Of a stretch of 64,000 bases of DNA, positions 36,924 to 45,001 are shown piece by piece. Source of the stretch: Streptomyces sp. NBC_00557. Lineage in GTDB: Bacteria > Actinomycetota > Actinomycetes > Streptomycetales > Streptomycetaceae. The notes under the pieces were generated by a model. It did no database searches and was not told the DNA's origin. It saw nothing but the letters and a program-made list of their open reading frames with translations. The translations under genes were made by a program, and so were the position numbers. Within the stretch, counting starts at the first letter, position 1. Each line of letters opens with the position of its first letter. The stretch is taken from the NCBI RefSeq assembly GCF_036345995.1, contig NZ_CP107796.1:7378001-7442000 (forward strand), given 5' to 3'.

Positions 36924-38042
36924 TCAGTACACCAGGCCCTGGGACAGGGCCTGCTTGGCGTTGGCGGACGTGAAGTGACCGTCCTTGATGATCACCTTGG
37001 GCTGTACGCCGGTGGTGCCGTAGAAGTCCTGCAGCGACCGGAAGGCGAGCGGGCCGAACCGCGGGTTGGTCTCGATGTCGGCGACGGCCTGGCCGGCGGC
37101 GACGTTCTGCACCATCTGCGAGATGCCGTCGATGGTGACGATCCTGACGTCCTTGCCGGGGGTCTTCCCGGCGGACTTGATCGCCTGGATGGCGCCGAGG
37201 GCCATCTCGTCGTTCTCCGCGTAGACCGCGTCGATGCCGGGGTGCGCCTGGAGCAGCTGCTCCATCACCTTCTGCCCGTCGGTCTGGGCGAAGTTGCCGG
37301 TCTGGGAGGCCACGATCCTCATCTTCGGGTACTTGGCCCTGACCTGGTCCTCGAAGCCCTTGGTCCGGTCGGTGGTGACGTTGTTGCCGGGGCTGCCGGT
37401 GAGGATCGCCACGTGCGCGCTGCCGCCGGTGGCGCCCGCCAGGTCGTCGGCGGCCGTCCGGGCCTGGCCGTAGAAGTCCGAACCGATGAAGGCGATGAAG
37501 TCCGTGCAGGCGGTGCCGGTGACGGAGCGGTCGATGGTCAGGACCGGGATCTTCTTCGCCTTGGCCTTGGCCAGCGCGGGGCCGAGGCCGTCGGAGTTCT
37601 CCGGGGCCACGATCAGGGCCTTGGCGCCCTGCGCGATCATGTCCTCGATCTGCGAGTTCTGGGTGTTGACGTCGGCGTTGGCGTTCCGCTCGATCAGTTT
37701 GACGCCGAGCTTCCTGGCCTGCGCCTCGATGCTCTTGGTCTCGGTGGCTCTGAAGGGGTTGCTGGTGGACTCCGACTGCGAGAAGCCGACCACGGTCCTG
37801 CCGTCGGTGATGTCGAGCTTCGGGACGCCGCCCGCGTATCTCTGGTACGTGCACGCCGGGCCGGCGGCGGAAGCGCTGGGGGAGGCGAGCTGCTGGGCGG
37901 CCGCGGTGTTGTCGCCGCTGCTCGCGCCGGCGCTGGAAGAGGGAGAGCCGTCACCGGAGTTGGTGCAGGCGGTCGCGGCCAGGCACAGGCCCGCGGTCAG
38001 TACCGCGGCGGACACGGCCTTGGCCCGGAGGAAGGAGTACAT
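36924..38042 (-). CDS. Sugar ABC transporter substrate-binding lipoprotein (YtfQ-like)
   Basis: A 372-residue exported binding protein. The signal peptide ends in the lipobox LAATAC with Cys26, followed by a Ser/Gly/Ala linker, then a periplasmic-binding-protein type 1 domain (TVVGFSQSESTSNPFR, ALIVAPENSDGLGPAL, IDRSVTGTACTDFIAFIGSD, DAVYAENDEMALGAIQAI). The GFSQSES segment and the two-permease partner set resemble YtfQ, the galactofuranose-binding protein. It is the first gene of the transporter operon and divergent from the DUF4965 gene. Confidence 0.91.
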   Translation of the reverse strand: MYSFLRAKAVSAAVLTAGLCLAATACTNSGDGSPSSSAGASSGDNTAAAQQLASPSASAAGPACTYQRYAGGVPKLDITDGRTVVGFSQSESTSNPFRATETKSIEAQARKLGVKLIERNANADVNTQNSQIEDMIAQGAKALIVAPENSDGLGPALAKAKAKKIPVLTIDRSVTGTACTDFIAFIGSDFYGQARTAADDLAGATGGSAHVAILTGSPGNNVTTDRTKGFEDQVRAKYPKMRIVASQTGNFAQTDGQKVMEQLLQAHPGIDAVYAENDEMALGAIQAIKSAGKTPGKDVRIVTIDGISQMVQNVAAGQAVADIETNPRFGPLAFRSLQDFYGTTGVQPKVIIKDGHFTSANAKQALSQGLVY

Positions 38043-38153
38043 GCGCCGATCACATCCTCGTCGAAACGGTCGGAGCGTGCGGGAGTTCTGAGGAAGTCAG
38101 AGCGGGAGAACCGGCCGGGCGGGCTTGTGGGGCGACCTGGCCTGACACATCCA

Positions 38154-38165
38154 TACAACGATGTA
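38154..38165. promoter_or_regulatory. Candidate LacI operator near the binding-protein gene
   Basis: TACAACGATGTA is a near-palindrome with a central CG, the form usual for LacI-family sites. It lies about 115 bases upstream of the binding-protein start. Read on the minus strand it contains ATCGTTGTA, which recurs at 38449-38457. Confidence 0.5.
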
Positions 38166-38448
38166 GAGGCACAGTGGAGGACGGCCGCCGGAACTGTCAA
38201 TACGTCAGCTCGCTTTCACAGCAATCGACTTGAGCGCAGACCACGTGAACGCCGGTACCGCGGGTAAAGGCCGGCTCCCGAGACCGTCTTCAGTCGGTCA
38301 TCCGAAGGCGTCGCAAGCGCCAAGTACCCACTTGAAACGGGTAGTTGAGCCCGAAAGCGCCGCGGTACCCATGGCCGGGCATCCCGGTCGGCGCCGAAGG
38401 GTGGACACGGCAACCAGGCTGTGCTGTCATCGTCCTGCTCGCTTTTCT

Positions 38449-38457
38449 ATCGTTGTA
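38449..38457. promoter_or_regulatory. Second ATCGTTGTA element, near the DUF4965 gene
   Basis: ATCGTTGTA on the plus strand matches, in opposite orientation, the element within 38154-38165. It lies about 165 bases before the DUF4965 gene. Its own symmetry is partial (CTATCGTTGTAG). Two copies, one per promoter, suggest a common regulator. Confidence 0.45.
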
Positions 38458-38620
38458 GTAGCGACCTTCTGCGACCTTCACGCTCAGCCCTGTGCTCGAT
38501 GCCGGTGCCGTCCGTCGTCCCCTCATGGCTCCTTCCCGGCGGACCGAAGCGCGTCAACGCCCCGCGCGCTCCCGCCAGTTCTTCACCCTCTTCCCCGAGC
38601 GGCTCCTCCAGGAGAACCGA

Positions 38621-40885
38621 ATGACACCAAGGAACGACAACACCGAGCTGCCTGCGAACGACTCGAACGTCCCCGATTCCCCGGCCAGCCACGACGCCGA
38701 GGACGGGAGACTCAGCCGCCGCGGTCTCATCCGGTGGACCGGCGTCGGCCTCGGTGCGGCCGGCGCCGGTCTGCTGCCGGGCTTCACTCCCAGCGCGCAG
38801 GCCGCGGCTGCTCGGCCGTCGCAGCAGACGTCCACGGCCGTCCCCGACTCCTCGGGGAGCCGCTTCCCGGGCCTGGCGGCTCCGTCGTTCGAGCCGATCC
38901 GGCCCCCCGCCGTACCGCTGGCCGTACGCTCGCCGTACCTGAGCACGTGGCTGAACGCCGATCTGCCGACCGGCCACTGGCCGGCGTTCTGGACGGGCCA
39001 CACCACCGCCATGACCGGCGTCATCCGGGTCGACGGCACCAACTACCTGTTCCTGGGCGCGCCCAACGTCCCCGACCACCCGCTCTCCCGCGGCGCGGCG
39101 CAGCGCTCGCTGACCCTCACCGCGACCCGCTCGGAGTTCGTCTTCGAGGCCGGCGGCGCGGAACTGACCCTGACGTTCCTCTCCCCGGTCGAACCGGGCG
39201 ACCTGCGCCGCCAGTCGATGCCGCTGTCGTACGTCATCGCGGACGTGCGCAGCTCCGACGGCACGGCGCACGACGTCTCGCTGTACTTCGACATCTCCGG
39301 CGAGTGGGCCTCGGGCGACTCCGGGACGAAGATCCGGTGGTCCCAGCAGCAGCTGTCCGGCTCCGGCGGCACCACGGCGACCTCCCTGTCCTTCGCTCCG
39401 GACAGCCCCGGAGTGCTCAGGGAGAACGGCGACATGGCCTCCTGGGGAACCGTGGTGTGGAGCGCCACCAACCGCCCGGGGCTGAGCTGGCAGATCGGCT
39501 CGGACACCAGCGTCCGCGCCGCCGCGCTGGCCGGCCACGCACTGGCCGACTCCGCCGACACCCGGCAGCCGCGCGCCATCAACGACAACTGGCCGGTCTT
39601 CGCCTTCCGTTTCGACCTCGGCAGCGTGCGCGGCTCGACCCGCGCCCTGCTGTCGGTCGGGCACGTCCGCGAGCCCGCCGTCAGCTACCTCGGCGAGCAG
39701 CTGCCGCCGCTGTGGACGTCGTACTGGCCGAACTGGCAGGACATGGCGGCCTTCTTCCACTCCGACGCGGCCGCGGCGCAGAAGCGCACCGCGGCCCTGG
39801 ACCACAAGGTCCGCGCGGAGGCGACGGCCGCGGGCGGCGCGCAGTACGCCGCGCTGTGCGCGCTCTCCCTCCGGCAGGCGTTCGCGGGCACCGAACTGGT
39901 CAGCAGGAAGGGCAAGCCCTGGGCGTTCCTGAAGGAGATCTCCTCCGACGGCAACGTCTCGACCATCGACGTGACCTACCCCGCGATGCCGGTGTTCCTC
40001 TACCTGGACCCGCAGTACCTCGGCCTGCTCCTCGAACCGCTCTTCGACTACGCGGAGAACGGCGGCTGGCCCAAGAAGTTCGCCGAACACGACCTCGGCT
40101 CCAGCTATCCCGACGCGAGCGGGCACAACGACGGCAACGAAGAGGACATGCCGGTCGAGGAGTCCGCCAACATGCTGCTGATGACCGCCGCCTACCTGGC
40201 GCGCAGCACCTCCGCCACGGCCGCCGCGTTCGCGTCCGCGCACTACACGATCCTCAAGCAGTGGGCCGACTACCTGGTGGACAACGCCCTCGACCCGGGC
40301 TACCAGAACCAGACCGACGACTTCACCGGCTTCATCGCCCACAGCGCGAACCTCGCCCTGAAAGGCATCCTGGCCATCGGCGCGATGAGCCGGATCGCGA
40401 CCGCGGCCGGCAACCCCTCCGACAGCTCCCACTACGGCGGCACCGCCCGCGACTACATCGGCCAGTGGGTGGACAAGGCCCAGGACACCGACAAGGACCA
40501 TCTCAGGCTCGCCTACGACCAGCCCGGCACGTGGAGCCTGAAGTACAACGGCTACCCCGACTCGCTGCTCGGGCTGAACCTCGTACCGCGCGACGTGGCC
40601 CACAAGGAGGGCGACTGGTACCTGTCGCAGGCCAACCAGTTCGGTGTCCCGCTGGACCTGCGGCACAGCTACACCAAGGGCGACTGGGAGATGTGGACGG
40701 CCGCGTGGCTGCACGACCACCCGGTCAGCGACGTGCTGATCTCCGCGCTCTACCGGTTCGCGCACACCTCGCCCTCACGCGTGCCGTTCACCGACTGGTA
40801 CGACACCGCGGCGAACACCCAGAGCGGCTTCCAGGCCCGCCCGGTGGCCGGCGGCGTGTTCGCGCTGCTGAGCCTGCGCCGCTAG
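38621..40885 (+). CDS. Tat-exported DUF5127/DUF4965/DUF1793 (glutaminase A-like) protein
   Basis: 754 residues. A Tat signal (RLSRRGLIRWTGVG, then AAGAGLLPGF, cleavage near SAQAAA) is followed by an N-terminal beta-rich domain (PLAVRSPYLSTWLNADLPTGHWP) and a six-hairpin-type helical domain (ALCALSLRQAFAGTELV, GGWPKKFAEHDLGSSYPDA, EESANMLLMTAAYL, KYNGYPDSLLGLNL). This is the GtaA family, named after fungal glutaminase A, but its fold is glycosidase-like. In this locus, next to a sugar importer and a GH31 enzyme, an exo-glycosidase role is more likely than glutamine hydrolysis. ATG 38621 follows CAGGAGAA. Confidence 0.87.
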   Translation: MTPRNDNTELPANDSNVPDSPASHDAEDGRLSRRGLIRWTGVGLGAAGAGLLPGFTPSAQAAAARPSQQTSTAVPDSSGSRFPGLAAPSFEPIRPPAVPLAVRSPYLSTWLNADLPTGHWPAFWTGHTTAMTGVIRVDGTNYLFLGAPNVPDHPLSRGAAQRSLTLTATRSEFVFEAGGAELTLTFLSPVEPGDLRRQSMPLSYVIADVRSSDGTAHDVSLYFDISGEWASGDSGTKIRWSQQQLSGSGGTTATSLSFAPDSPGVLRENGDMASWGTVVWSATNRPGLSWQIGSDTSVRAAALAGHALADSADTRQPRAINDNWPVFAFRFDLGSVRGSTRALLSVGHVREPAVSYLGEQLPPLWTSYWPNWQDMAAFFHSDAAAAQKRTAALDHKVRAEATAAGGAQYAALCALSLRQAFAGTELVSRKGKPWAFLKEISSDGNVSTIDVTYPAMPVFLYLDPQYLGLLLEPLFDYAENGGWPKKFAEHDLGSSYPDASGHNDGNEEDMPVEESANMLLMTAAYLARSTSATAAAFASAHYTILKQWADYLVDNALDPGYQNQTDDFTGFIAHSANLALKGILAIGAMSRIATAAGNPSDSSHYGGTARDYIGQWVDKAQDTDKDHLRLAYDQPGTWSLKYNGYPDSLLGLNLVPRDVAHKEGDWYLSQANQFGVPLDLRHSYTKGDWEMWTAAWLHDHPVSDVLISALYRFAHTSPSRVPFTDWYDTAANTQSGFQARPVAGGVFALLSLRR

Positions 40886-40959
40886 CCGGTCCGACCGGTG
40901 CCGGCGGCAGCACATCTGCCACCGGCACTCCGACACAGCCGCGTTGTTAGGGTGCGCGC

Positions 40960-41385
40960 ATGTCATCGGCCAAGCAGTTCCAGGTCACCTTCGACTGCGC
41001 GGAACCCGAGCGGGTCGCTCGCTTCTGGTGCGAGGTACTGGGGTATGTCGTGTCGCCGCCGAAGGGGTTCGCCACATGGGACGAGTTCGATCGCTCGCGG
41101 CCGCCTGAGGACCGGGGTTCCTGGTTCGCCTGCGCCGATCCTTCGGGTGCCGGGCCGCGACTGTTCTTTCAGCGCGTTCCCGAAGGCAAGGTCGTCAAGA
41201 ACCGGGTCCATCTCGATGTGCGGGTGGGCACAGGGCTGGTGGGGGAGGAGCGCCTGGCCAGGCTCGAGGCCGAATGCGCACGGCTGGTCGCGCTCGGCGC
41301 GGTACGCGTGGAACTGCTGGCCGACGACAACGATTCGTGCATCGTGATGCAGGACATCGAGGGCAACGAGTTCTGTCTCGACTGA
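40960..41385 (+). CDS. VOC family (glyoxalase-like) protein
   Basis: A 141-residue single-domain vicinal-oxygen-chelate protein (Glyoxalase_6 type). It starts with QVTFDCAEPERVARFWCEVLGY and contains NRVHLDVRVG with the expected metal-ligand His and VMQDIEGNEFCLD with the ligand Glu. Such small proteins are often dioxygenase- or resistance-like; no substrate is indicated. It is 74 bases after the DUF4965 gene in the same direction, but its promoter is probably its own. Confidence 0.86.
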   Translation: MSSAKQFQVTFDCAEPERVARFWCEVLGYVVSPPKGFATWDEFDRSRPPEDRGSWFACADPSGAGPRLFFQRVPEGKVVKNRVHLDVRVGTGLVGEERLARLEAECARLVALGAVRVELLADDNDSCIVMQDIEGNEFCLD

Positions 41386-41516
41386 GCACCCGCGCGGGGC
41401 GCCGGGATGCCGGGGCGCCGCGCGGGTGCGGATCGGGTTCCGTATCGGGCGGGCGGTTCGGGGAACTCGGGTCTGCGGGGCGGGAGCCGCTGACCGGCGG
41501 AGGAGGTGCCGTTGCC

Positions 41517-41846
41517 GTGGACGACTGGGAGATGCACGACGACGTACGGCTGTCGCTGCGCGAACGGCTGGCGCTCGTGCAGATCGAGACGGACCTCCGG
41601 CGGGACCGCCGGTTCGCGCGCCGCATGGGAGACGCCCGACGGGAAGTGTGGCTCCCTCTTGCGGTGCTGCTGCTGGGAGCCGCCTCGGCGTTCGCGGCCG
41701 TCATGGGCGTCCGCACCTCGGACCCCGCACTTCTGGGGTGCTTCGCGCTCCTCTGGCCGCTGACCCTCGTCCAGGCCTTCCGCCTCCTGTGCCGAACGGT
41801 ACGGCACCGCACCCGCCAAGGAGAGTCCACGCGGCCGTGGTTCTGA
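41517..41846 (+). CDS. Small two-pass membrane protein, DUF3040-like
   Basis: 109 residues. An N-terminal cytoplasmic helix pair (LSLRERLALVQIETDLRRDRRF) precedes two membrane helices at about 43-62 and 65-87 and a basic tail. The 'RLALVQIETDLRRDRRFARRM' opening resembles DUF3040 proteins of actinobacteria, though divergently. GTG 41517 is used because GGAGGAGG lies about 10 bases upstream; ATG 41532 is the alternative. Function unknown. Confidence 0.6.
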   Translation: MDDWEMHDDVRLSLRERLALVQIETDLRRDRRFARRMGDARREVWLPLAVLLLGAASAFAAVMGVRTSDPALLGCFALLWPLTLVQAFRLLCRTVRHRTRQGESTRPWF

Positions 41847-42155
41847 GCGGTGTCGGGGGCGAGTTGGAGCGCCCGGGGCGACCTCCGGCTACGCGCGTTG
41901 AGGCAGGCCAGCGGAGTGGCGGGTCGGCCCGTACCTCGGCGGCACTTCGCAGCGCAGGGCACGAGGAGCAGGGCGAGGGCCGCCGGACGGCTGGGCGAGA
42001 CCGAAACACACCGGGTGGGCGGTGGGCAGAAGCGACCCTACGCCGGGCGGATGAAAGCCGAAGCTCCAAGCGGGGTGAGGCCGGCGCGAGCCTTCGCGGG
42101 GCCGCAGCGCGTCCACGCCCCCCGGTACCGCCGCCTCCCCCGTGGCTTTCCGGCT
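41847..42155. other. Flank of the insertion sequence, no gene seen
   Basis: About 310 bases between the DUF3040-like gene and the left IS end. Open frames occur on both strands but none has a convincing start and recognisable content. Before the insertion this was the spacer behind the hemerythrin gene. Confidence 0.3.
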
Positions 42156-42177
42156 CTAGACGAGTAAGTCCGAAGGG
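42156..42177 (+). repeat. Left terminal inverted repeat of the IS
   Basis: CTAG plus ACGAGTAAGTCCGAAGGG. The 18-base part is exactly complementary to the right end. Confidence 0.9.
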
Positions 42178-42181
42178 TTGG

Positions 42182-43075
42182 TCAGTGGTCGTAGGCGATC
42201 AGTGAGCGTGTGATGGCTCGGCCTGTGTTGCGGTTGTGCCAGATCGCGGTCGTCATGGCGAGGATCCGTTGTCCGACACGGGCGAGAACGCCGGCGGGGG
42301 TTCTCGCGCCGTGACGCTCGAGGTCGAGCTGGCCCTTGAGGGTGTCGTTCACCGACTCGATGAGCTGACGGATGGGCTTGAGAAGGTGTTCGCCGGGCCG
42401 GGGGGTGATGTTGCGGTAGGTCGGCCGCAGCAGGGTCAGGCCGTGCTCGGCCATGAAGGCGTCGAGGTGCCTGGATACGTAGCCCTTGTCGCCGACGATG
42501 GTCTGTCCGGGGTGGGTGGCCAGTAGGTCCTGGTCGCCGGTGAGCATGTCGGCCAGCACCTCGCGTTCGTCAACTTTGGGGTTGGCCAGGGCCCAGGCGA
42601 TCGGGAGGCCGCCGGGGGTGCACACAAGGTGAAGACGCAGGCCCCAGAAGAACCGGGAGTGCGAGGGGCAGTAGCCGTAGCCGGCCCAGCCGGCCAGGTC
42701 GGAGCGCTTCGCGGTGGGCCGTGAGCGGGCGCACTCCACGGGGGTGGAGTCCACGATCCACACGTCGTCGTGCCAAAGGTCGCTGTCCCGGGCCAGGGTG
42801 CGGATGAACCTGCTGATCAGCGTGTTCGCGGCCCGCAGGCGTTTGTTGTACCCGGACTGCCCGGGCAGGTAGGGGAACTCGGCCGCCAGATGGACGCGGG
42901 CGAACCGCAGCCAGCGGGCTTCGGAGACGAACCCGAGCAGGGCCTGCATCACCGCCAGCGTCAACAACTCGGCATCGCTCAGGCTCGGCGGGCGGCCCCA
43001 TCGACGCGATCCTGCCAGAGAGTCATCGATCTTCACGTACAGTGCAGTCGCGAGGGTTTCGAGGTCTGTCGTCAC
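42182..43075 (-). CDS. IS982-family transposase
   Basis: 297 residues, intact. The N-terminal part is typical of the family (ALYVKIDDSLAGSRRWGRPP, LSDAELLTLAVMQALLGF, FPYLPGQSGYNKRLR). The DDE residues are visible as Asp in WIVDSTPVECARS, Asp in TIVGDKGYVS and Glu in LIESVNDTLKGQLDLERH. There is no frameshift or internal stop. The stop codon lies 4 bases inside the left inverted repeat. Confidence 0.95.
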   Translation of the reverse strand: MTTDLETLATALYVKIDDSLAGSRRWGRPPSLSDAELLTLAVMQALLGFVSEARWLRFARVHLAAEFPYLPGQSGYNKRLRAANTLISRFIRTLARDSDLWHDDVWIVDSTPVECARSRPTAKRSDLAGWAGYGYCPSHSRFFWGLRLHLVCTPGGLPIAWALANPKVDEREVLADMLTGDQDLLATHPGQTIVGDKGYVSRHLDAFMAEHGLTLLRPTYRNITPRPGEHLLKPIRQLIESVNDTLKGQLDLERHGARTPAGVLARVGQRILAMTTAIWHNRNTGRAITRSLIAYDH

Positions 43076-43112
43076 AAACGGACCAACGAGACCCTCGCTT
43101 CATGCACTCGGC

Positions 43113-43134
43113 CCCTTCGGACTTACTCGTCTAG
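43113..43134 (-). repeat. Right terminal inverted repeat of the IS
   Basis: Exact reverse complement of the left end, followed by CTAG. The TAG stop codon of the hemerythrin gene (complement of 43131-43133) lies in this CTAG. Confidence 0.9.
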
Positions 43135-43691
43135 TGCTTGCCGCGGCCCGTCAGGGCGTCGCGCATGCGGTCGACCAGGCCGGCTCCGGGGGCGAGGAGC
43201 TTGTTGGCCGGGGGAGTGTCCGGGGCGGACGGGTGCGGGCGGGTGGGGGCCGTCTTCTTCGCGCGGCGCACCTTGTCACCGAGGTCCATCAGCGCGTCGG
43301 GAGGGCAGGCGGCCTCCAGCCGGGGGAAGAGGTTCTGCTCCTCGTCCGTGATGTGGGACCGGATCTCGCTCATCAGCTGCGCCATCAGCGAGTCGAACCG
43401 CGGATCGTCCGCCTGGCAGCTCTCCAGGTCCTTCATGATCTGCTCGGCCTTGGCGTGGTCCTCGAGCTCCTTGTCGGCCAGGGCGTCCCCGCCGGTGATG
43501 TGCTCGCGCACCGCCGGGTACAGATAGGCCTCCTCCGCGACCGAGTGGCGTACCAGCTCGATCGTGGCCTCGTCGGCCAGGTCCTTGCGCTCCTTGGAAC
43601 CGGGCGGCAGTGCCTCGATGCGGCCGAAGATCTCCTCGACCTCGCGGTGATCGGTCGTCAGCTCCTGGATGACGTTTCCGCCGTGACCCAT
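43131..43691 (-). CDS. Hemerythrin (HHE) domain protein
   Basis: 186 residues. A four-helix HHE cation-binding domain spans about 10-145, with iron-ligand candidates in LTTDHREVEEIF, VRHSVAEEAYLYP, LEDHAKAEQIM and RSHITDEEQNLFPRLE. Such proteins bind di-iron and sense or handle oxygen or nitric oxide. The C-terminal ~45 residues are Lys/Pro-rich. ATG 43691 has AGGAGG upstream. Its TAG stop falls in the CTAG at the IS right end; if CTAG is the duplicated target, the stop is original and the protein complete. Confidence 0.9.
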   Translation of the reverse strand: MGHGGNVIQELTTDHREVEEIFGRIEALPPGSKERKDLADEATIELVRHSVAEEAYLYPAVREHITGGDALADKELEDHAKAEQIMKDLESCQADDPRFDSLMAQLMSEIRSHITDEEQNLFPRLEAACPPDALMDLGDKVRRAKKTAPTRPHPSAPDTPPANKLLAPGAGLVDRMRDALTGRGKH

Positions 43692-43792
43692 GTCCTTACC
43701 TCCTGCGAGACATCGCGGCGACCCATGACGGCCTGCCGTCGCCGCGTCGAGTGCCCCGCGTACGGCGCGCTACACGGCCCGCCCGCGCCCCG

Positions 43793-44686
43793 TCAGCCCA
43801 TCGAGTGGCGGGCCGCGGCCGTCCGGCCCGGCTCGGACAAAGCCCACCGCCACCAGTGGTCCAGCGCCTCCTCGCGCAGCTCCGCCGCGTTCAGCAGCGC
43901 CGGCCAGCCCACCGCCCGCGCCTGGGCGGTGACCTTGGCGCCGCCCGCGACCGGGTCCACGGCGATCACCGGGGTGCCGGTGCGCAGGGCCAGCACCAGG
44001 CCGTGCAACCGGGTGGTGACCACGAGGTCGCAGCGGGAGACCAGCGCCAGGAACTGCTCGGCCGTGCCGCACAGCCGCCAGTCGTCCGAGGCCAGCCGGG
44101 TGTCGGCCGGCATCCGCGCGCAGTCCTTCCCGCCCAGCCAGCCGGTGATCCTGGCGTTGACCTCCTCGTGGCGGCGGCGGGCGCCGTACTCGCCCTGCCC
44201 GTGCGAGAGCACCACCGCGGCGACCGGCGGCAGCGGGCCCGCCGGGGCCGTGGCCGCGAGGTCGTGCCGGGCCGGGGCCGCGGCGCCGTCCCGGGCGACG
44301 ATCTCATGGAAGCCCGTGGCCGCGGGATCCGCCGGATCGACGACCGAGACACCGGCGGCCAGTCGCCGACAGGTCGCGAACCTGGCATGCAGCGCGGCCA
44401 CCTGAGGTCCGTGCACCGGACCGCACACGAAGAGCAGGGTGTCGTACGCCTCCGGGCGCGCCGTCTCCAGCGACAGCGCACCCGGACGGAAACCGGGGCT
44501 CCACGCCGTGTCGTGCCGGATGCCCGCCCGGGTCAGCGCGGCCGACACCTGCCGCTCGGCGAGCACGTCCCCGGCGGTCGCCTCGCCGTCCCGGAAACTG
44601 AACCAACCGGTCAGCAGGACGCGCCGCGGAGACCGGCCGGCGCGCCGCAGGGCGCCCAGCAGCGCGTCGGTGATCTCGTCGTGCAT
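43793..44686 (-). CDS. Polysaccharide pyruvyl transferase family protein
   Basis: 297 residues. The N-terminal half includes RVLLTGWFSFRDGEATAGDV. The C-terminal half carries the family mark of a glycosyltransferase-B-like domain, CDLVVTTRLHGLVLALRTGTPVIAVDP. Members ketalise glycans with pyruvate from PEP, though several are annotated by similarity only. ATG 44686 follows GGGAGAGG. It is divergent from the SDR/carbamoyltransferase operon across a 315-base region and probably decorates the same glycan. Confidence 0.8.
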   Translation of the reverse strand: MHDEITDALLGALRRAGRSPRRVLLTGWFSFRDGEATAGDVLAERQVSAALTRAGIRHDTAWSPGFRPGALSLETARPEAYDTLLFVCGPVHGPQVAALHARFATCRRLAAGVSVVDPADPAATGFHEIVARDGAAAPARHDLAATAPAGPLPPVAAVVLSHGQGEYGARRRHEEVNARITGWLGGKDCARMPADTRLASDDWRLCGTAEQFLALVSRCDLVVTTRLHGLVLALRTGTPVIAVDPVAGGAKVTAQARAVGWPALLNAAELREEALDHWWRWALSEPGRTAAARHSMG

Positions 44687-45001
44687 GCCCCTCTCCCGGC
44701 CTGTCCGGACCTGCCCGCGGCGTTGCGCCGGAGCGCCGTGTGACGCCGGAGTCGCGCGAGTACCCGTGGTTCCGGAGAATAAGAATCCAACGTGTGAAAC
44801 CAACTGGCAGGGGCACTCCGCTGCCAGTGCCGTCCAGCCAGCGGCGGCCGTACAGGGCGGTCCTCCGGACCAGCGGGACCCAGGCCCTGTCCCCGATACC
44901 CGAGTCGGGGCCGACGAGCCCGGCCCGGCGACGCGGTACGCGCCGAACGCCCAGGCAGGAGCGTTCCCGGGGCGCGACGACGTGGACGAAGGAACAGCCC
45001 C
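44687..45001. promoter_or_regulatory. Divergent promoter region of the glycan cluster
   Basis: 315 bases between the pyruvyl transferase gene and the SDR gene. A patch of unusually low GC around 44776-44805 (GAGAATAAGAATCCAACGTG) is the likeliest promoter area. On the minus strand CGGGTACTCG offers a sigma-B-like GGGTAC box, without a well-spaced -35 partner. No palindromic operator stands out. Confidence 0.4.

Larger units (their letters stand above)
38043..38620. promoter_or_regulatory. Divergent promoter region of the sugar locus
   Basis: 578 bases between the binding-protein gene (minus) and the DUF4965 gene (plus), with locally lower GC than its neighbours. It holds two candidate LacI operators, listed separately, near each end of the region. 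The short open frames crossing it on either strand look like shadows. It is expected to drive both transcription units. Confidence 0.6.
42156..43134 (-). mobile_element. IS982-family insertion sequence, complete
   Basis: An element of about 0.98 kb with perfect 18-bp terminal inverted repeats (42160-42177 and 43113-43130), each flanked outside by CTAG. CTAG is palindromic, so it may be a 4-base target duplication or part of the ends. It holds one uninterrupted transposase on the minus strand and looks capable of movement. It sits between the DUF3040-like gene and the hemerythrin gene and touches the stop codon of the latter. Confidence 0.88.

Noticed and set aside
35337..38267. 976-codon plus-strand open frame
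   Set aside because: Antisense to the ABC transporter genes and running across the divergent promoter region. It is a compositional artefact.
43131..43691. Truncation of the hemerythrin gene by the IS
   Set aside because: The stop codon lies in the palindromic CTAG at the IS border. If CTAG is the duplicated target, the original stop is unchanged. The domain is complete.
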